Source: Pseudotamlana agarivorans
GTDB lineage: Bacteria > Bacteroidota > Bacteroidia > Flavobacteriales > Flavobacteriaceae
Assembly (NCBI RefSeq): GCF_001642835.1
Contig: NZ_LXEI01000006.1
Location: 62,001 to 126,000, forward strand
DNA length: 64,000 bases
Reading direction: 5' to 3'
A program made the translations under genes and the position numbers. Below the pieces are notes generated by a model. That model had not been told where the DNA came from and made no database searches. It was given only the letters and a program-made list of their open reading frames with translations. Below, piece by piece: positions 15,864-24,154 of this stretch (within the stretch, counting starts at the first letter, position 1; each line of letters starts with the position of its first letter).

Positions 15864-16286
15864 TTAAAATGAATAGGTTAAAGAAACGGCTGAATAATTA
15901 ATATTGTGATCAAATCCTATTGCTCCGTTTTGTAATTGAATTTTAGCTTTTCTTTTATGCTTTCCTGCTGAAATAAATAGTGGTATACTGGCAACAGTAA
16001 CAGCGCCACCCAAATAAGATAACCAAAGTCCTTTATTGTTATTTGTAGAATCATTATCAATAATGCCTCCGCTCATATTAATTCCATAACCTCCAACAAT
16101 CATTGCTACTCCACTGCCTAATACAATCCAAGCAACGGTATTATTGGTTTTCTTTTTCTTTATATGAAAATCATATAATTCTTGAGCAGATTGATTTTGC
16201 GCTTCTGTTAAAGCTTGTCCTAAAGCATGATTTGAAAAGCTCAAATATAATATCAGAAGGATTAGTATTGGTTTTACTGTTTTCAT
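15864..16286 (-). CDS. Exported small protein with two membrane segments, unknown
   Basis: The start at 16286 gives MKTVKPILILLILYLSFSNHALGQ, a clean Sec signal peptide; an ATG three codons upstream (16295) is possible. The mature protein has two hydrophobic segments (about 52-72 and 89-108 of the longer form) separated by a Gly/Asn/Asp-rich stretch. A C-terminal strand ends in YSAVSLTYSF, whose terminal Phe is typical of outer-membrane strands. I recognise no family. It is convergent with the mazEF relic and lies in the accessory block. Confidence 0.7.
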   Translation of the reverse strand: MKTVKPILILLILYLSFSNHALGQALTEAQNQSAQELYDFHIKKKKTNNTVAWIVLGSGVAMIVGGYGINMSGGIIDNDSTNNNKGLWLSYLGGAVTVASIPLFISAGKHKRKAKIQLQNGAIGFDHNINYSAVSLTYSF

Positions 16287-16692
16287 AGGATACATTTTTT
16301 TTAATAATTATACTTTATATGATTGATTTGAAGCAAATTATCATTCTCCTAACGAAAACAAAAGTTACGAAAAAATACTAACTTATTAAAAATTAGTAAT
16401 TTGAAAGGGTCGATTTTACATGAAATGGAACCGCTACAATCTATTTCGTAAGTAATTTGAGTTTATACTCTTATCCGCCTTTATTTTCTAACACCTATGC
16501 TTTATCAACTCTTAAATCATAGTATTACCATGTGTAACAAGCCCAAAAATCAACATCATGCATTAAAATTACAACAATCCGCAAGCTTTTCTTATTTATA
16601 GTACTCTCATCAAATTGTTGTTTAAACTATAAAAAATTGTTAAAGCCTTTGGGGGAAACATACCAAGTGGTATTTATTTTTAAGTTTGTACC
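16287..16692. other. Intergenic gap between divergent genes
   Basis: This 400-bp AT-rich stretch must hold the promoters of the small exported protein (minus) and the TetR gene (plus). I see no ORF or RNA in it. The only clear signal is the palindrome near its right end, listed separately. Confidence 0.6.
16656..16672 (+). promoter_or_regulatory. Candidate TetR operator upstream of its own gene
   Basis: AAACATACCAA (16656-16666) runs into the palindrome TACCAAGTGGTA (16661-16672), 21-37 nt before the TetR start. The same 11-mer AAACATACCAA recurs at 17310-17320, 28 nt before the dehalogenase gene. Shared sequence at the same distance from two adjacent starts fits an operator for the local repressor. 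Confidence 0.5.
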
Positions 16693-17295
16693 ATGCAACA
16701 AGAATTAAAATCGGAGTTAACGAAACAGCACATTGTGCATGAGGCGTTTAAGCTATTTTACGAAAATGGTTATAAAGCTACCAGTATTAATGATGTCATG
16801 AAAGCTACGAAAATGACAAAAGGTGCATTTTATCATCACTACAAAAATAAACAACAACTTGTACTGGAGGTTATTCAACAAAAAATACAAAAGCGTGTGC
16901 ATGATGGGATGATTATGCCGCTTTTTGAACCTGGTCATGCCATTGACATTTTAAAGGACACCTTTTTAAACAGAATTAGATCTTTCCCTTTATACGATAA
17001 GCAAAATGGATGTCCAATGAATAACTTCATTAACGAAATTGACCATGATGAAGTTGGTTACCAATTAGCTTTAAAAAGTATCATAGACAAGTGGAAGTCT
17101 GCCTTGGTTACATTGATAGAAAAAGGCAAAGCAGAGGGGACTATTAAAAATGATACGCCTAGCGAATCGGTAGCCGTTTATTTAATTAGTGCTTTTGAAG
17201 GTATTAGAGGAATCAGAAAAATATATGAGGATGATGTCATACTGGATCAATATATTTCTGGTTTAGAATTATATATTAATCAATTAAAATCATAA
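16693..17295 (+). CDS. TetR/AcrR family transcriptional regulator
   Basis: This 200-residue protein has an N-terminal helix-turn-helix (about 10-55) with NGYKATSINDVMKATKMTKG and GAFYHHYKNKQQLVLEVI, the TetR DNA-binding signature. The all-helical C-terminal part would bind a ligand. TetR proteins generally repress neighbouring genes until an inducer binds. It lies directly upstream of a Tat-exported haloacid dehalogenase and near DoxX and SDR genes, so control of this small redox/xenobiotic cluster is likely. Confidence 0.93.
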   Translation: MQQELKSELTKQHIVHEAFKLFYENGYKATSINDVMKATKMTKGAFYHHYKNKQQLVLEVIQQKIQKRVHDGMIMPLFEPGHAIDILKDTFLNRIRSFPLYDKQNGCPMNNFINEIDHDEVGYQLALKSIIDKWKSALVTLIEKGKAEGTIKNDTPSESVAVYLISAFEGIRGIRKIYEDDVILDQYISGLELYINQLKS

Positions 17296-17309
17296 TTTTT
17301 TTTAATCAA

Positions 17310-17331
17310 AAACATACCAACAGAAATGTTT
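17310..17331 (+). promoter_or_regulatory. Second candidate TetR-operator site
   Basis: AAACATACCAA at 17310-17320 repeats the 11-mer above the TetR gene. AAACAT (17310-17315) and ATGTTT (17326-17331) form a dyad. It sits 18-39 nt before the dehalogenase start codon. Confidence 0.45.
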
Positions 17332-17348
17332 TTAAAAACACATATTAT

Positions 17349-18149
17349 ATGGAAGGAACTAGAAGAAACTTTTTAAAAAAATCGGCAATACTTGGCGTTA
17401 CAGGAGCAACATTACCAGGAATAGCATTTGGAGCAACAAAACCTGAAGAGGTAATCAAAATGGATACCTCAATCAGACCTAAGGTTTTGTTTTTTGATGT
17501 TAACGAAACATTATTAGACCTAACAGCCATGAAAAAAAGCGTGGGAAATGTGCTTAATGGTAGAAGCGAATTATTGCCGCTTTGGTTTACTACGATGCTT
17601 CAATATTCATTGGTTTCTACAGTGGGAAGACAATACAATGATTTTGGTATTATTGGTTCGGCTGCTTTACAAATGGTAGCAGCAAATCATGGTATTAAAG
17701 TCACCGAAAAAGAAGCACGTGAAGCTATTTTAGGACCAATTCGGTCTTTACCGACTCATCCCGAAGTAAAAGATTCCCTAAAAGCATTAAAAGAGGCTGG
17801 ATATAAATTGGTGTCGTTTACCAACTCATCCAACAAAGGTGTGCAAACACAGTTTGAAAACGCAGGATTAATCGAATATTTTGATGAAAGATTAAGTATT
17901 GAAGATATAGGGAAATTTAAACCACATACAGATGCCTACGATTGGGCAGCAAGAAAAATGGGGGTGAATCCTTCCGAGTGCTTATTAGTAGCGGCTCACG
18001 GTTGGGATATTGCTGGTGCCATTTGGGCAGGTTGGAGAGCTGCATTTATCAGTAGACCTGGCGCTCAATTATATCCACTCGCTGCAAAACCAGAAATAAA
18101 TGAAAATGACTTAGCCCTAACAGCAAGAAAATTAATGGCATTGAAATAA
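17349..18149 (+). CDS. Haloacid dehalogenase type II (HAD superfamily), Tat-exported
   Basis: The N-terminus MEGTRRNFLKKSAILGVTGA is an exact twin-arginine signal (TRRNFLK). The HAD domain follows, with the nucleophile motif FFDVNETLLDL (Asp near residue 50), motif II LVSFTNSSNKG, the conserved Lys in GKFKPHTDAY, and the acidic motif AAHGWDIAGA. These match type II haloacid dehalogenases, which hydrolyse 2-haloalkanoic acids, although close relatives act on other phosphate or halide substrates. Export of such an enzyme is unusual. It is between the TetR gene and the DoxX-SDR pair. Confidence 0.9.
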   Translation: MEGTRRNFLKKSAILGVTGATLPGIAFGATKPEEVIKMDTSIRPKVLFFDVNETLLDLTAMKKSVGNVLNGRSELLPLWFTTMLQYSLVSTVGRQYNDFGIIGSAALQMVAANHGIKVTEKEAREAILGPIRSLPTHPEVKDSLKALKEAGYKLVSFTNSSNKGVQTQFENAGLIEYFDERLSIEDIGKFKPHTDAYDWAARKMGVNPSECLLVAAHGWDIAGAIWAGWRAAFISRPGAQLYPLAAKPEINENDLALTARKLMALK

Positions 18150-18179
18150 AAAATCAATAAATCAAACCATTAAAGTTAT

Positions 18180-18225
18180 TACCATTTTGGTCTGGTTTTT
18201 TTTTTCGACTTAGACCAAAATGGTA
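18180..18225 (+). terminator. 14-bp stem hairpin, terminator and possible operator
   Basis: TACCATTTTGGTCT (18180-18193) pairs perfectly with AGACCAAAATGGTA (18212-18225) across an 18-nt loop rich in T. It lies about 30 nt after the dehalogenase stop, so termination is the simplest reading. Each arm also contains ACCA...TGGT, similar to the TACCAAGTGGTA palindrome above the TetR gene, and the DoxX gene starts 72 nt further on. A double role is possible. Confidence 0.6.
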
Positions 18226-18296
18226 TATGTAATCATTTGAATGAAACTGATATTCTTTTCTATTTTATTAACTTTCAGATATAACACACAAATAAA

Positions 18297-18698
18297 ATGA
18301 TGTTACCTAACTTAAACAATAAAGTGCTAGCTGTTCATCTATTTCGTATTTCCTTCGGAATAAACTTTTTCTTCCACGGATTAGTTAGAATGCCAAATTT
18401 GGAGAAGTTTGTTACGGGAATGCAAAGCACATTTCAAGACACCCTATTACCTGAATTTTTAGTAACCCCTTTAGCATACATGATTCCGTTTGCTGAAATA
18501 ATTATTGGCATCTTCCTTTTGATTAACAAATTCACGCGAGAAACAATCATCGGCACATTTATGCTTTTGAATATTTTGGTGATTGGAAGCTCTTTTGCCC
18601 AAAAATGGGACCTTGTAGGGTTACAAGCTACCTATATTGGATTTTTGTTTTTATTGCTTTATTTTACGAATGAAACCAAAAAAAATCGAACCGTATGA
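18297..18698 (+). CDS. DoxX family membrane protein
   Basis: This 133-residue protein has four membrane helices. The start LFRISFGINFFFHGLVRMPNL and the later PFAEIIIGIFLLI fit the DoxX pattern (R-x-x-x-G-x-x-[FL]-x-x-H-G). DoxX proteins are small integral membrane proteins associated with oxidoreductases and stress responses; the exact activity varies. Its stop overlaps the SDR start (ATGA at 18695-18698), so the two are translationally coupled. Confidence 0.88.
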   Translation: MMLPNLNNKVLAVHLFRISFGINFFFHGLVRMPNLEKFVTGMQSTFQDTLLPEFLVTPLAYMIPFAEIIIGIFLLINKFTRETIIGTFMLLNILVIGSSFAQKWDLVGLQATYIGFLFLLLYFTNETKKNRTV

Positions 18699-19429
18699 AA
18701 CTACAAAATAAAGTTATTATAGTAACTGGTGCTTCAAGAGGTATTGGCAAAGAAGTTGCCGTTTTATTAGATGAAAACGGAGCAAAAGTTGTTGTAAACT
18801 ACTCGAATAGCGAAACTGAAGCCAACGAAACCGTAGAGTCTATTACAGAAAATGGCGGAACCGCTTTGGCTATAAAAGCAGATGTTAGCCAAAGACATGA
18901 AGTGACCCATCTTTTTGACAAAACGATTGAAGTTTTAGGGAAAGTAGACGTATTGGTAAACAATGCTGGAATACTAGTTACTAAATTATTAAAGGACAAT
19001 ACGCAAGACGAATTTACTAAACTTTTTGACGTTAACGTAAGGGGCATTTTTAATACACTTCAGGAAGCAGAAAGCAAGTTAGCAGATAATGGAATTATAA
19101 TTAATTTTTCGTCTAGTACAGCTAAATTAATGTTTCCAAACTACGCCTTGTATTCGGCAACGAAATCGGCTGTGGAACAAATAACTAGAGTGTTTTCGAA
19201 GGAAATTGGTAGAGGGATTTCTGTTAATGCCATTGCGCCTGGTGCCACTGCTACCGAATTATTTTTGGATGGAAAATCTCAAGAAACTATAGATAAATTG
19301 AGTGCAATGAACGCCTTTGGAAGGTTAGCCGAACCGATTGATATTGCCAAAATAGTATTGTTTTTAGCTAATGATGATTCTAAATGGATTTCAGGTCAGG
19401 TGATAGGTGCTAATGGAGCGTTGGTTTAG
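18695..19429 (+). CDS. SDR family oxidoreductase
   Basis: This 244-residue classical short-chain dehydrogenase has the cofactor motif TGASRGIG (residues 12-19), the NNAG motif, a catalytic Ser in INFSSSTAK, and YSATK with Tyr and Lys. Such enzymes carry out NAD(P)H-dependent oxidation or reduction of alcohols and ketones. The Asn after beta-strand 2 (VVNYSN) often goes with NADPH. It is the last gene of the TetR-HAD-DoxX-SDR cluster. The substrate is unknown. Confidence 0.93.
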   Translation: MKLQNKVIIVTGASRGIGKEVAVLLDENGAKVVVNYSNSETEANETVESITENGGTALAIKADVSQRHEVTHLFDKTIEVLGKVDVLVNNAGILVTKLLKDNTQDEFTKLFDVNVRGIFNTLQEAESKLADNGIIINFSSSTAKLMFPNYALYSATKSAVEQITRVFSKEIGRGISVNAIAPGATATELFLDGKSQETIDKLSAMNAFGRLAEPIDIAKIVLFLANDDSKWISGQVIGANGALV

Positions 19430-19512
19430 TTTAAAAATTCTAGTGAATTCATCCACGAATTCTTTGTAAATAGGCCCTAATATTTAAATCATCATAAATA
19501 TTGTATTAGGCA

Positions 19513-19520
19513 TATATTTG
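19513..19520 (+). promoter_or_regulatory. Candidate -7 box TATATTTG
   Basis: An exact TAnnTTTG match lies 66 nt above the start of the exported protein gene at 19586. No good TTG lies at the expected spacing, so it is tentative. Confidence 0.4.
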
Positions 19521-19585
19521 CTAATTTAGGGGCTTAATTAAACCACAAATCATTCACCAAAGCGATGTGGTTTTTATACTCTAAA

Positions 19586-20272
19586 ATGAAAATAGCATTT
19601 ACCTTATTATTTTTTTTGACTTTTTATCAAAACGGAATTTGTCAACCCAAAGAAGCTAATGAAAAAAACTTTGGAAATTTTATTATCAAAGTAACCGATG
19701 AAGTGACACAAGATTATGCTGATTTGATAAACTCAAGGATTGATAGTATTTGGTCTATTTCATCAGCGAAGTTAGATAGTTCAGATTTCGAAATTCCAAA
19801 GCCTCCTTTAGTTCAAGTTTACAAAAGGGAATCTAATATTCACTTCTTTGTTAAGCCCGAATTCTACACACAATATACGGTTAAATGTGATGTTGGTAGA
19901 GAAATAAATCACATTCTAAAAGTTGATAAAGAAACGTTACTAGCCTCTAATTTTGAGCCTTATTCTTTTGAAGTGGTGGAAAATAAATGGAATTTTAATA
20001 GACATACCGAGGAAGAATTTGAGATCCTTGAGTACTATAAAAATGACATAAAAACAATTTGTGGATTCGAGTGCTATAGAGTTAAAATTAGAGTTAAAGG
20101 CGCTGCAAAAGGCTTAGTGGAAATGTATGTCACTGAGGAAATAGATTTAAATTACAATCCTGCATTTACGAATCGGTATTTACTGGACTTATTTTATCCA
20201 TTATATGTTAAGAAATATTCAGAAAATCATCCCAATGATGTCTATAAAGAATATATTTTTGAGTTAGAATAG
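19586..20272 (+). CDS. Exported protein, weakly GLPGLI-like
   Basis: The ATG at 19586 gives MKIAFTLLFFLTFYQNGICQ, a signal peptide; a longer form starting at 19565 is less likely. The 228-residue product contains KTICGFECYRVKIRVKGA followed by VEMYVTEEIDLNYNP. That order recalls the GLPGLI family of Bacteroidota (K-x-I-x-G-[FY]-x-C-x-[KR] followed by [AV]-W-Y-T-x-x-I), but the GLPGLI motif itself is absent. Role unknown. It is the last gene before purC. Confidence 0.8.
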   Translation: MKIAFTLLFFLTFYQNGICQPKEANEKNFGNFIIKVTDEVTQDYADLINSRIDSIWSISSAKLDSSDFEIPKPPLVQVYKRESNIHFFVKPEFYTQYTVKCDVGREINHILKVDKETLLASNFEPYSFEVVENKWNFNRHTEEEFEILEYYKNDIKTICGFECYRVKIRVKGAAKGLVEMYVTEEIDLNYNPAFTNRYLLDLFYPLYVKKYSENHPNDVYKEYIFELE

Positions 20273-20477
20273 ATGGCTTTTGTTGGTTGCTTACTTTAGC
20301 TAAATTGTAATAGTGTAAATTCAATCTATAGAATTAAGATATTTTACTTTATTTTGCGTAAAATTTTCATTGAGCTCTTGAGCTTTCTTTCGTTTTAAAA
20401 ATGAAGCGTTTGAAAAATAAGGTTGATTGAAAATGTAATTAATAAGTATCTAGCACAAGACAATAAATCCATTAAAA

Positions 20478-21431
20478 ATGAGTAACACAATAATTGATAC
20501 TAATTTCAATTTTCCAGGACAGAAAAGCCTTTACAAAGGAAAGGTAAGAGCCGTTTATAACATTAATGATGACGAATTGGTTATGATTGCAACCGATAGA
20601 CTATCTGCTTTTGATGTTGTGATGCCTAAAGGGATCCCTTATAAAGGACAGATCCTAAACCAAATAGCTACAAAAATGATGGCGGCTACCGAAGATTTGG
20701 TGCCTAACTGGTTAACGGCAACGCCAGACCCTAATGTGGCTGTAGGGCACTTATGCGACCCTTTTAAAGTTGAAATGGTTATTCGTGGTTATATGTCGGG
20801 ACATGCAGCGCGTGAATACAAAGCTGGAAAACGTATGCTTTGCGGTGTGCCAATGCCTGAAGGTATGAAAGAAAATGATGCTTTTCCAGAACCAATCATT
20901 ACCCCTGCAACGAAAGCAGAAATGGGTGATCATGATGAGGATATTTCTCGTGAAGACATCTTAAAACGTGGTATTGTTTCTGAGGAGGATTATGTAATTC
21001 TTGAAGATTATACCCGTAAATTATTTCAACGTGGTTCTGAAATCGCTGCGTCCAGAGGTTTGATTTTAGTGGATACAAAATATGAATTTGGAAAAACTAA
21101 AGACGGAAAGATCGTTTTAATCGATGAGATTCATACACCTGATTCTTCACGTTATTTTTATGCTGAAGGCTACCAAGAGCGTCAAGATAAGGGCGAAGCT
21201 CAAAAGCAATTAAGTAAAGAATTTGTACGTCAGTGGTTAATTTCTAACGGATTTCAAGGTTTAGAAGGACAAACAGTGCCGGTTATGAGCGATGAATACA
21301 TTCAAACCGTTAGCGATCGATACATAGAGCTTTATGAAAACATCACAGGAGAAACCTTTGTGAAAGCCGATGTAAGCGGTATCCAGGAGCGTATTGAAGC
21401 TAATGTTCTTGATTATTTAAAGAAAAAATAA
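20478..21431 (+). CDS. purC: Phosphoribosylaminoimidazole-succinocarboxamide synthase
   Basis: This 317-residue SAICAR synthase ligates aspartate to CAIR with ATP, step 8 of purine synthesis. Family blocks are present: [10 protein letters not shown] at the N-terminus, [47 protein letters not shown] and [13 protein letters not shown]. Length and the insert after VIRGYMSG match the longer form common in Bacteroidota and yeast. I recall purC lying next to phoH in many flavobacteria; here they are 13.4 kb apart. Confidence 0.97.
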   Translation: MSNTIIDTNFNFPGQKSLYKGKVRAVYNINDDELVMIATDRLSAFDVVMPKGIPYKGQILNQIATKMMAATEDLVPNWLTATPDPNVAVGHLCDPFKVEMVIRGYMSGHAAREYKAGKRMLCGVPMPEGMKENDAFPEPIITPATKAEMGDHDEDISREDILKRGIVSEEDYVILEDYTRKLFQRGSEIAASRGLILVDTKYEFGKTKDGKIVLIDEIHTPDSSRYFYAEGYQERQDKGEAQKQLSKEFVRQWLISNGFQGLEGQTVPVMSDEYIQTVSDRYIELYENITGETFVKADVSGIQERIEANVLDYLKKK

Positions 21432-21490
21432 AGCCATTAGGCACCGATCTTAGTTGAATGATCAATCTATGTTTTTAAAATAATAAATCT

Positions 21491-21541
21491 AAAAAACCTG
21501 TCGAATTGCCTTTGTTTTAAAAGACGTCGACAGGTTTTTTT
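21491..21541 (+). terminator. purC terminator
   Basis: AAAAAACCTGTCGA (21491-21504) pairs with TCGACAGGTTTTTT (21527-21540). The stem is strong and followed by T, about 60 nt after the purC stop. The CCTGTCGA core also appears in the nested palindrome near 47.55 kb. Confidence 0.9.
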
Positions 21542-21622
21542 ATGTGAAGCTGTTTGAATGATGTCACGTACTAATGTAGCGAATAAACACTTCAACAGTT
21601 ACACATTTAAACAAGTTGAATA

Positions 21623-22420
21623 TCAAATATGGTAATGTACAATTCTTTGATTAAGAGGTTGCTCATTTCTATAATTGTTTAAAGGCATGTTGTTTTTAAG
21701 CTTTAAAACTTCATCTACCGATAAAATAACAGGTTCTTTAAAAACAATCCAGTTCACACTTTCCGAACAAGGTGGTGTGGTTAACGAACCTCCGTACGAG
21801 TAGTAATGTCTGTTTTCAAGCTCTAGACTGGATAAATCAACTTCTTGATGAATTTCTTTTTTTGCGCCCGCTTCTAAAGGGAGAAAACTTTCAAAAAACT
21901 CGAACAATTCACTCTCCTTACCTTCTTTACCTAATAAAGCTAAAACAGTCATTTTTCCCTCATCATTGGTGTGTATAAAATGAATTTCAATCGGATATGT
22001 AACGCCATCGATTTTATGCTCAGAGGGCTCATGGAAATGAATTTGTTTTAAGCAATAACGCTCGTTTTTGTAGTTGATATAATCGCCCGTTTCAAAATCA
22101 AACTGAATGGTATGGCCGTTATTTTCAACATCGTCAATTAGTGTGGTAGGAGCATATTCAAACTGCAATTCATTTTTAACATGAGTCGAATCAGAATTTA
22201 TATGAATGATGTTTATAGGAGACTGCTGCATACCGTTGCAATCGGATTGCTTTTCGATCTCCGACCAATTTTCTGGAGCGGTCTCACCAGAGTAACTCCA
22301 ATGTTTTTTACTGTTATGGTTTTTTGCCGAATGCGATTCATGTTGATTAGCATATTGGTGATAAGGAAAGGTTGCCAATCCTATAAATAATAGTATGACT
22401 GTGAATAATTTAGAATTCAT
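21623..22420 (-). CDS. Alpha-type carbonic anhydrase, exported
   Basis: This 265-residue protein has a signal peptide (MNSKLFTVILLFIGLATFPY) and an alpha-carbonic anhydrase domain. It has SPINI near residue 66, the zinc ligands in QIHFHEPSEH and EIHFIH, and SLTTPPCSE near residue 215, the proton-transfer and substrate pocket region. It hydrates CO2 to bicarbonate in the periplasm, with three His holding Zn. It is convergent with purC and followed upstream by a hairpin terminator of the neighbouring gene. Confidence 0.95.
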   Translation of the reverse strand: MNSKLFTVILLFIGLATFPYHQYANQHESHSAKNHNSKKHWSYSGETAPENWSEIEKQSDCNGMQQSPINIIHINSDSTHVKNELQFEYAPTTLIDDVENNGHTIQFDFETGDYINYKNERYCLKQIHFHEPSEHKIDGVTYPIEIHFIHTNDEGKMTVLALLGKEGKESELFEFFESFLPLEAGAKKEIHQEVDLSSLELENRHYYSYGGSLTTPPCSESVNWIVFKEPVILSVDEVLKLKNNMPLNNYRNEQPLNQRIVHYHI

Positions 22421-22498
22421 AATACGTTGATTAACTTGGTTACAAGCTCAAAATTAAGGGCACAACATGAAAATAAAACTGACTTTTGTTAGTTCAGT

Positions 22499-22524
22499 AA
22501 AAAAAAATGTCATTTTTAATGACA
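22499..22524 (-). terminator. Terminator of the acyltransferase-fold gene
   Basis: TGTCATT (22508-22514) and AATGACA (22518-22524) form a tight hairpin with a 3-nt loop. On the minus strand it is followed by a run of nine T. It lies 32 nt past the stop of the gene at 22556-23650. Confidence 0.8.
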
Positions 22525-22555
22525 ACTTTTATAATTTGAGGTATTCTATGAATAA

Positions 22556-23650
22556 TTATTCGTTTGGTTTGATTTTATCCATCACTTTCCTATTTAATTT
22601 ATAGAGAAATGCATTGGTTTTGGCATAGTGAAAAGCAATAAAACAAACGACCACCATAAATAAGAGTGCTCCAAAAACAGCTTCAGTTGGGGTTAAAGAT
22701 TTGTTTAAAAATCGTTTAATACCATAGCCTGTAAAGCTTCCGTAAAGTAGAATAAAATGAATGACGTAAATGGATAACGTTTTTTCCCCAATTTTAGAAA
22801 TGTATGATCGTTTTAAAAAACGTTCTAAGCTGTAAAAAATACTGAAAATGATGAGTACATCACCCAGTCGTCTAAACAAATAATTATAGTTCGCACTGCG
22901 CTCGAAAAGCTCAATACCAGTAAGCTCGTTTAAAGCCAGTAGAAAAGGGGATGAGCCGTATATTAAAAATGCACCCGTCATAAAAAATGAAATAATGGTG
23001 AGCAATTGAAAGCGCTCCCGGTGTGCATGCCTAAAAAATATTGTTGATAAAAAAGCCCCAAATGCCGAATATCCAAACCACGGTAAAATAGTGAAAATCG
23101 AACCGTTACTTTTTGAAATATAGTTGGCGAAAAATCGCGGTATGTTTTCTAAGGTCAGATCTCTGTAAATTGGTTCTGTTATAAAACAGAGGCAACCTAC
23201 AGTAAACAAGACTACAGAAAATAAATAACTGTGTTTTTTTAATAATACATAGAAACCAACTAATAATATGAGCGATAAACCAATGCACTGAAGGACATCA
23301 ATAACTAAACAATAAGGGTTAAAATAGCCAGAAAACCAACTAAGCAGATTTACTCGTAAACTGTATCCGATAAGGATGAGTAGGAGTCCGCGAAATAGAC
23401 CTTTTTTTATGCGGGGTTTATCGTCCCCTTTAGCATAGGCTCGAAGCAATAAATAATTAAAAACCAATCCAGAAATGGTAAAAAACATAGGAGCTGTGAC
23501 ACCTCTAAAATAGTTCCATATACTGAAAACAGTATTGTTCGGGTCTTTGTAAACAGGGTCAAGTAACGTGTCTATAAAGTGCCCTTGAAGCATCATTAAA
23601 ATAGCAAATGCTCTTACAGCATCAATAAAATAAAGACGGTTGGTCTGCAA
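22556..23650 (-). CDS. Acyltransferase-fold membrane protein (DUF1624-like)
   Basis: This 364-residue protein has about ten membrane helices. The N-terminal RLYFIDAVRAFAILMMLQGH with FRGVTAPMFFTISGL a little later is typical of the heparan-alpha-glucosaminide N-acetyltransferase/DUF1624 and acyltransferase-3 group. These proteins move acyl groups onto sugars or glycans at the membrane. The conserved His in the first helix (GHFIDTLL) is a likely catalytic residue by analogy. The substrate is unknown. It stands alone, with a terminator below it and a -7 box just above. Confidence 0.82.
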   Translation of the reverse strand: MQTNRLYFIDAVRAFAILMMLQGHFIDTLLDPVYKDPNNTVFSIWNYFRGVTAPMFFTISGLVFNYLLLRAYAKGDDKPRIKKGLFRGLLLILIGYSLRVNLLSWFSGYFNPYCLVIDVLQCIGLSLILLVGFYVLLKKHSYLFSVVLFTVGCLCFITEPIYRDLTLENIPRFFANYISKSNGSIFTILPWFGYSAFGAFLSTIFFRHAHRERFQLLTIISFFMTGAFLIYGSSPFLLALNELTGIELFERSANYNYLFRRLGDVLIIFSIFYSLERFLKRSYISKIGEKTLSIYVIHFILLYGSFTGYGIKRFLNKSLTPTEAVFGALLFMVVVCFIAFHYAKTNAFLYKLNRKVMDKIKPNE

Positions 23651-23672
23651 TGTTTTTTGATTTGGTTGCGCA

Positions 23673-23680
23673 CAAAGATA
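23673..23680 (-). promoter_or_regulatory. Candidate -7 box TATCTTTG
   Basis: Read on the minus strand this is an exact TAnnTTTG match, 23 nt above the acyltransferase-like start. No convincing -33 TTG is seen. Confidence 0.45.
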
Positions 23681-23935
23681 CTTTAAAAATTACATTGTAT
23701 CGGACGAAAAGCACTGTTGAAAGTCAGTTGAAAAAGTAAGTGTGTTAAAATTGTATTATTTATTAGGTTTTAACAATGTAATTATTATTTTAGCAACTCT
23801 TGAGGTTTAATTTATTATAGCCATAAATTAAAAGGTGCTAAATAAAGAATTTATTAATTCGTAAGTACGGCTTTATCGCTATTAAATTAAAGGTTTAAGA
23901 ACCAACTAAACTATTCTAAACCATTTTGTAAAAAC

Positions 23936-23980
23936 AGGATGTAATTAAAATTATCATTTAATTACATCCTATTTTATTTT
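23936..23980 (+). terminator. Orphan terminator hairpin
   Basis: AGGATGTAATTAAA (23936-23949) pairs perfectly with TTTAATTACATCCT (23957-23970) around a 7-nt loop, followed by ATTTTATTTT. No plus-strand gene ends upstream: the left neighbour reads the other way. It may end a small RNA starting between about 23700 and 23900, or lie in the acs leader as an attenuator if the acs promoter is further upstream. Confidence 0.55.
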
Positions 23981-24154
23981 AAGACATTCCTGTTGTGATT
24001 TAAGGAGGTAAATAGGTCGCTTATTTGCTGATGTTCATCTACAGATACACGTAATCCGTAGAAAAAGCTTAGAGAAACCACAATAAATTTATAATTTAGA
24101 AAACGCTTAAAAGTTCTTAATTTTAAGCTACTAAACTAAAAAACAAACTAATTT

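Larger units (their letters stand above)
23651..24154. other. 504-bp intergenic region with an orphan hairpin
   Basis: The gap between the divergent acyltransferase-like gene and acs is longer than promoters need. It holds a -7 box for the left gene and a strong terminator-like hairpin at 23936-23970, listed separately. No ORF with recognisable content is present. Confidence 0.6.

Noticed and set aside
7109-20477. Prophage or conjugative element in the accessory block
   Set aside because: No integrase, capsid, portal, relaxase or transfer gene is present; contents are small accessory genes.
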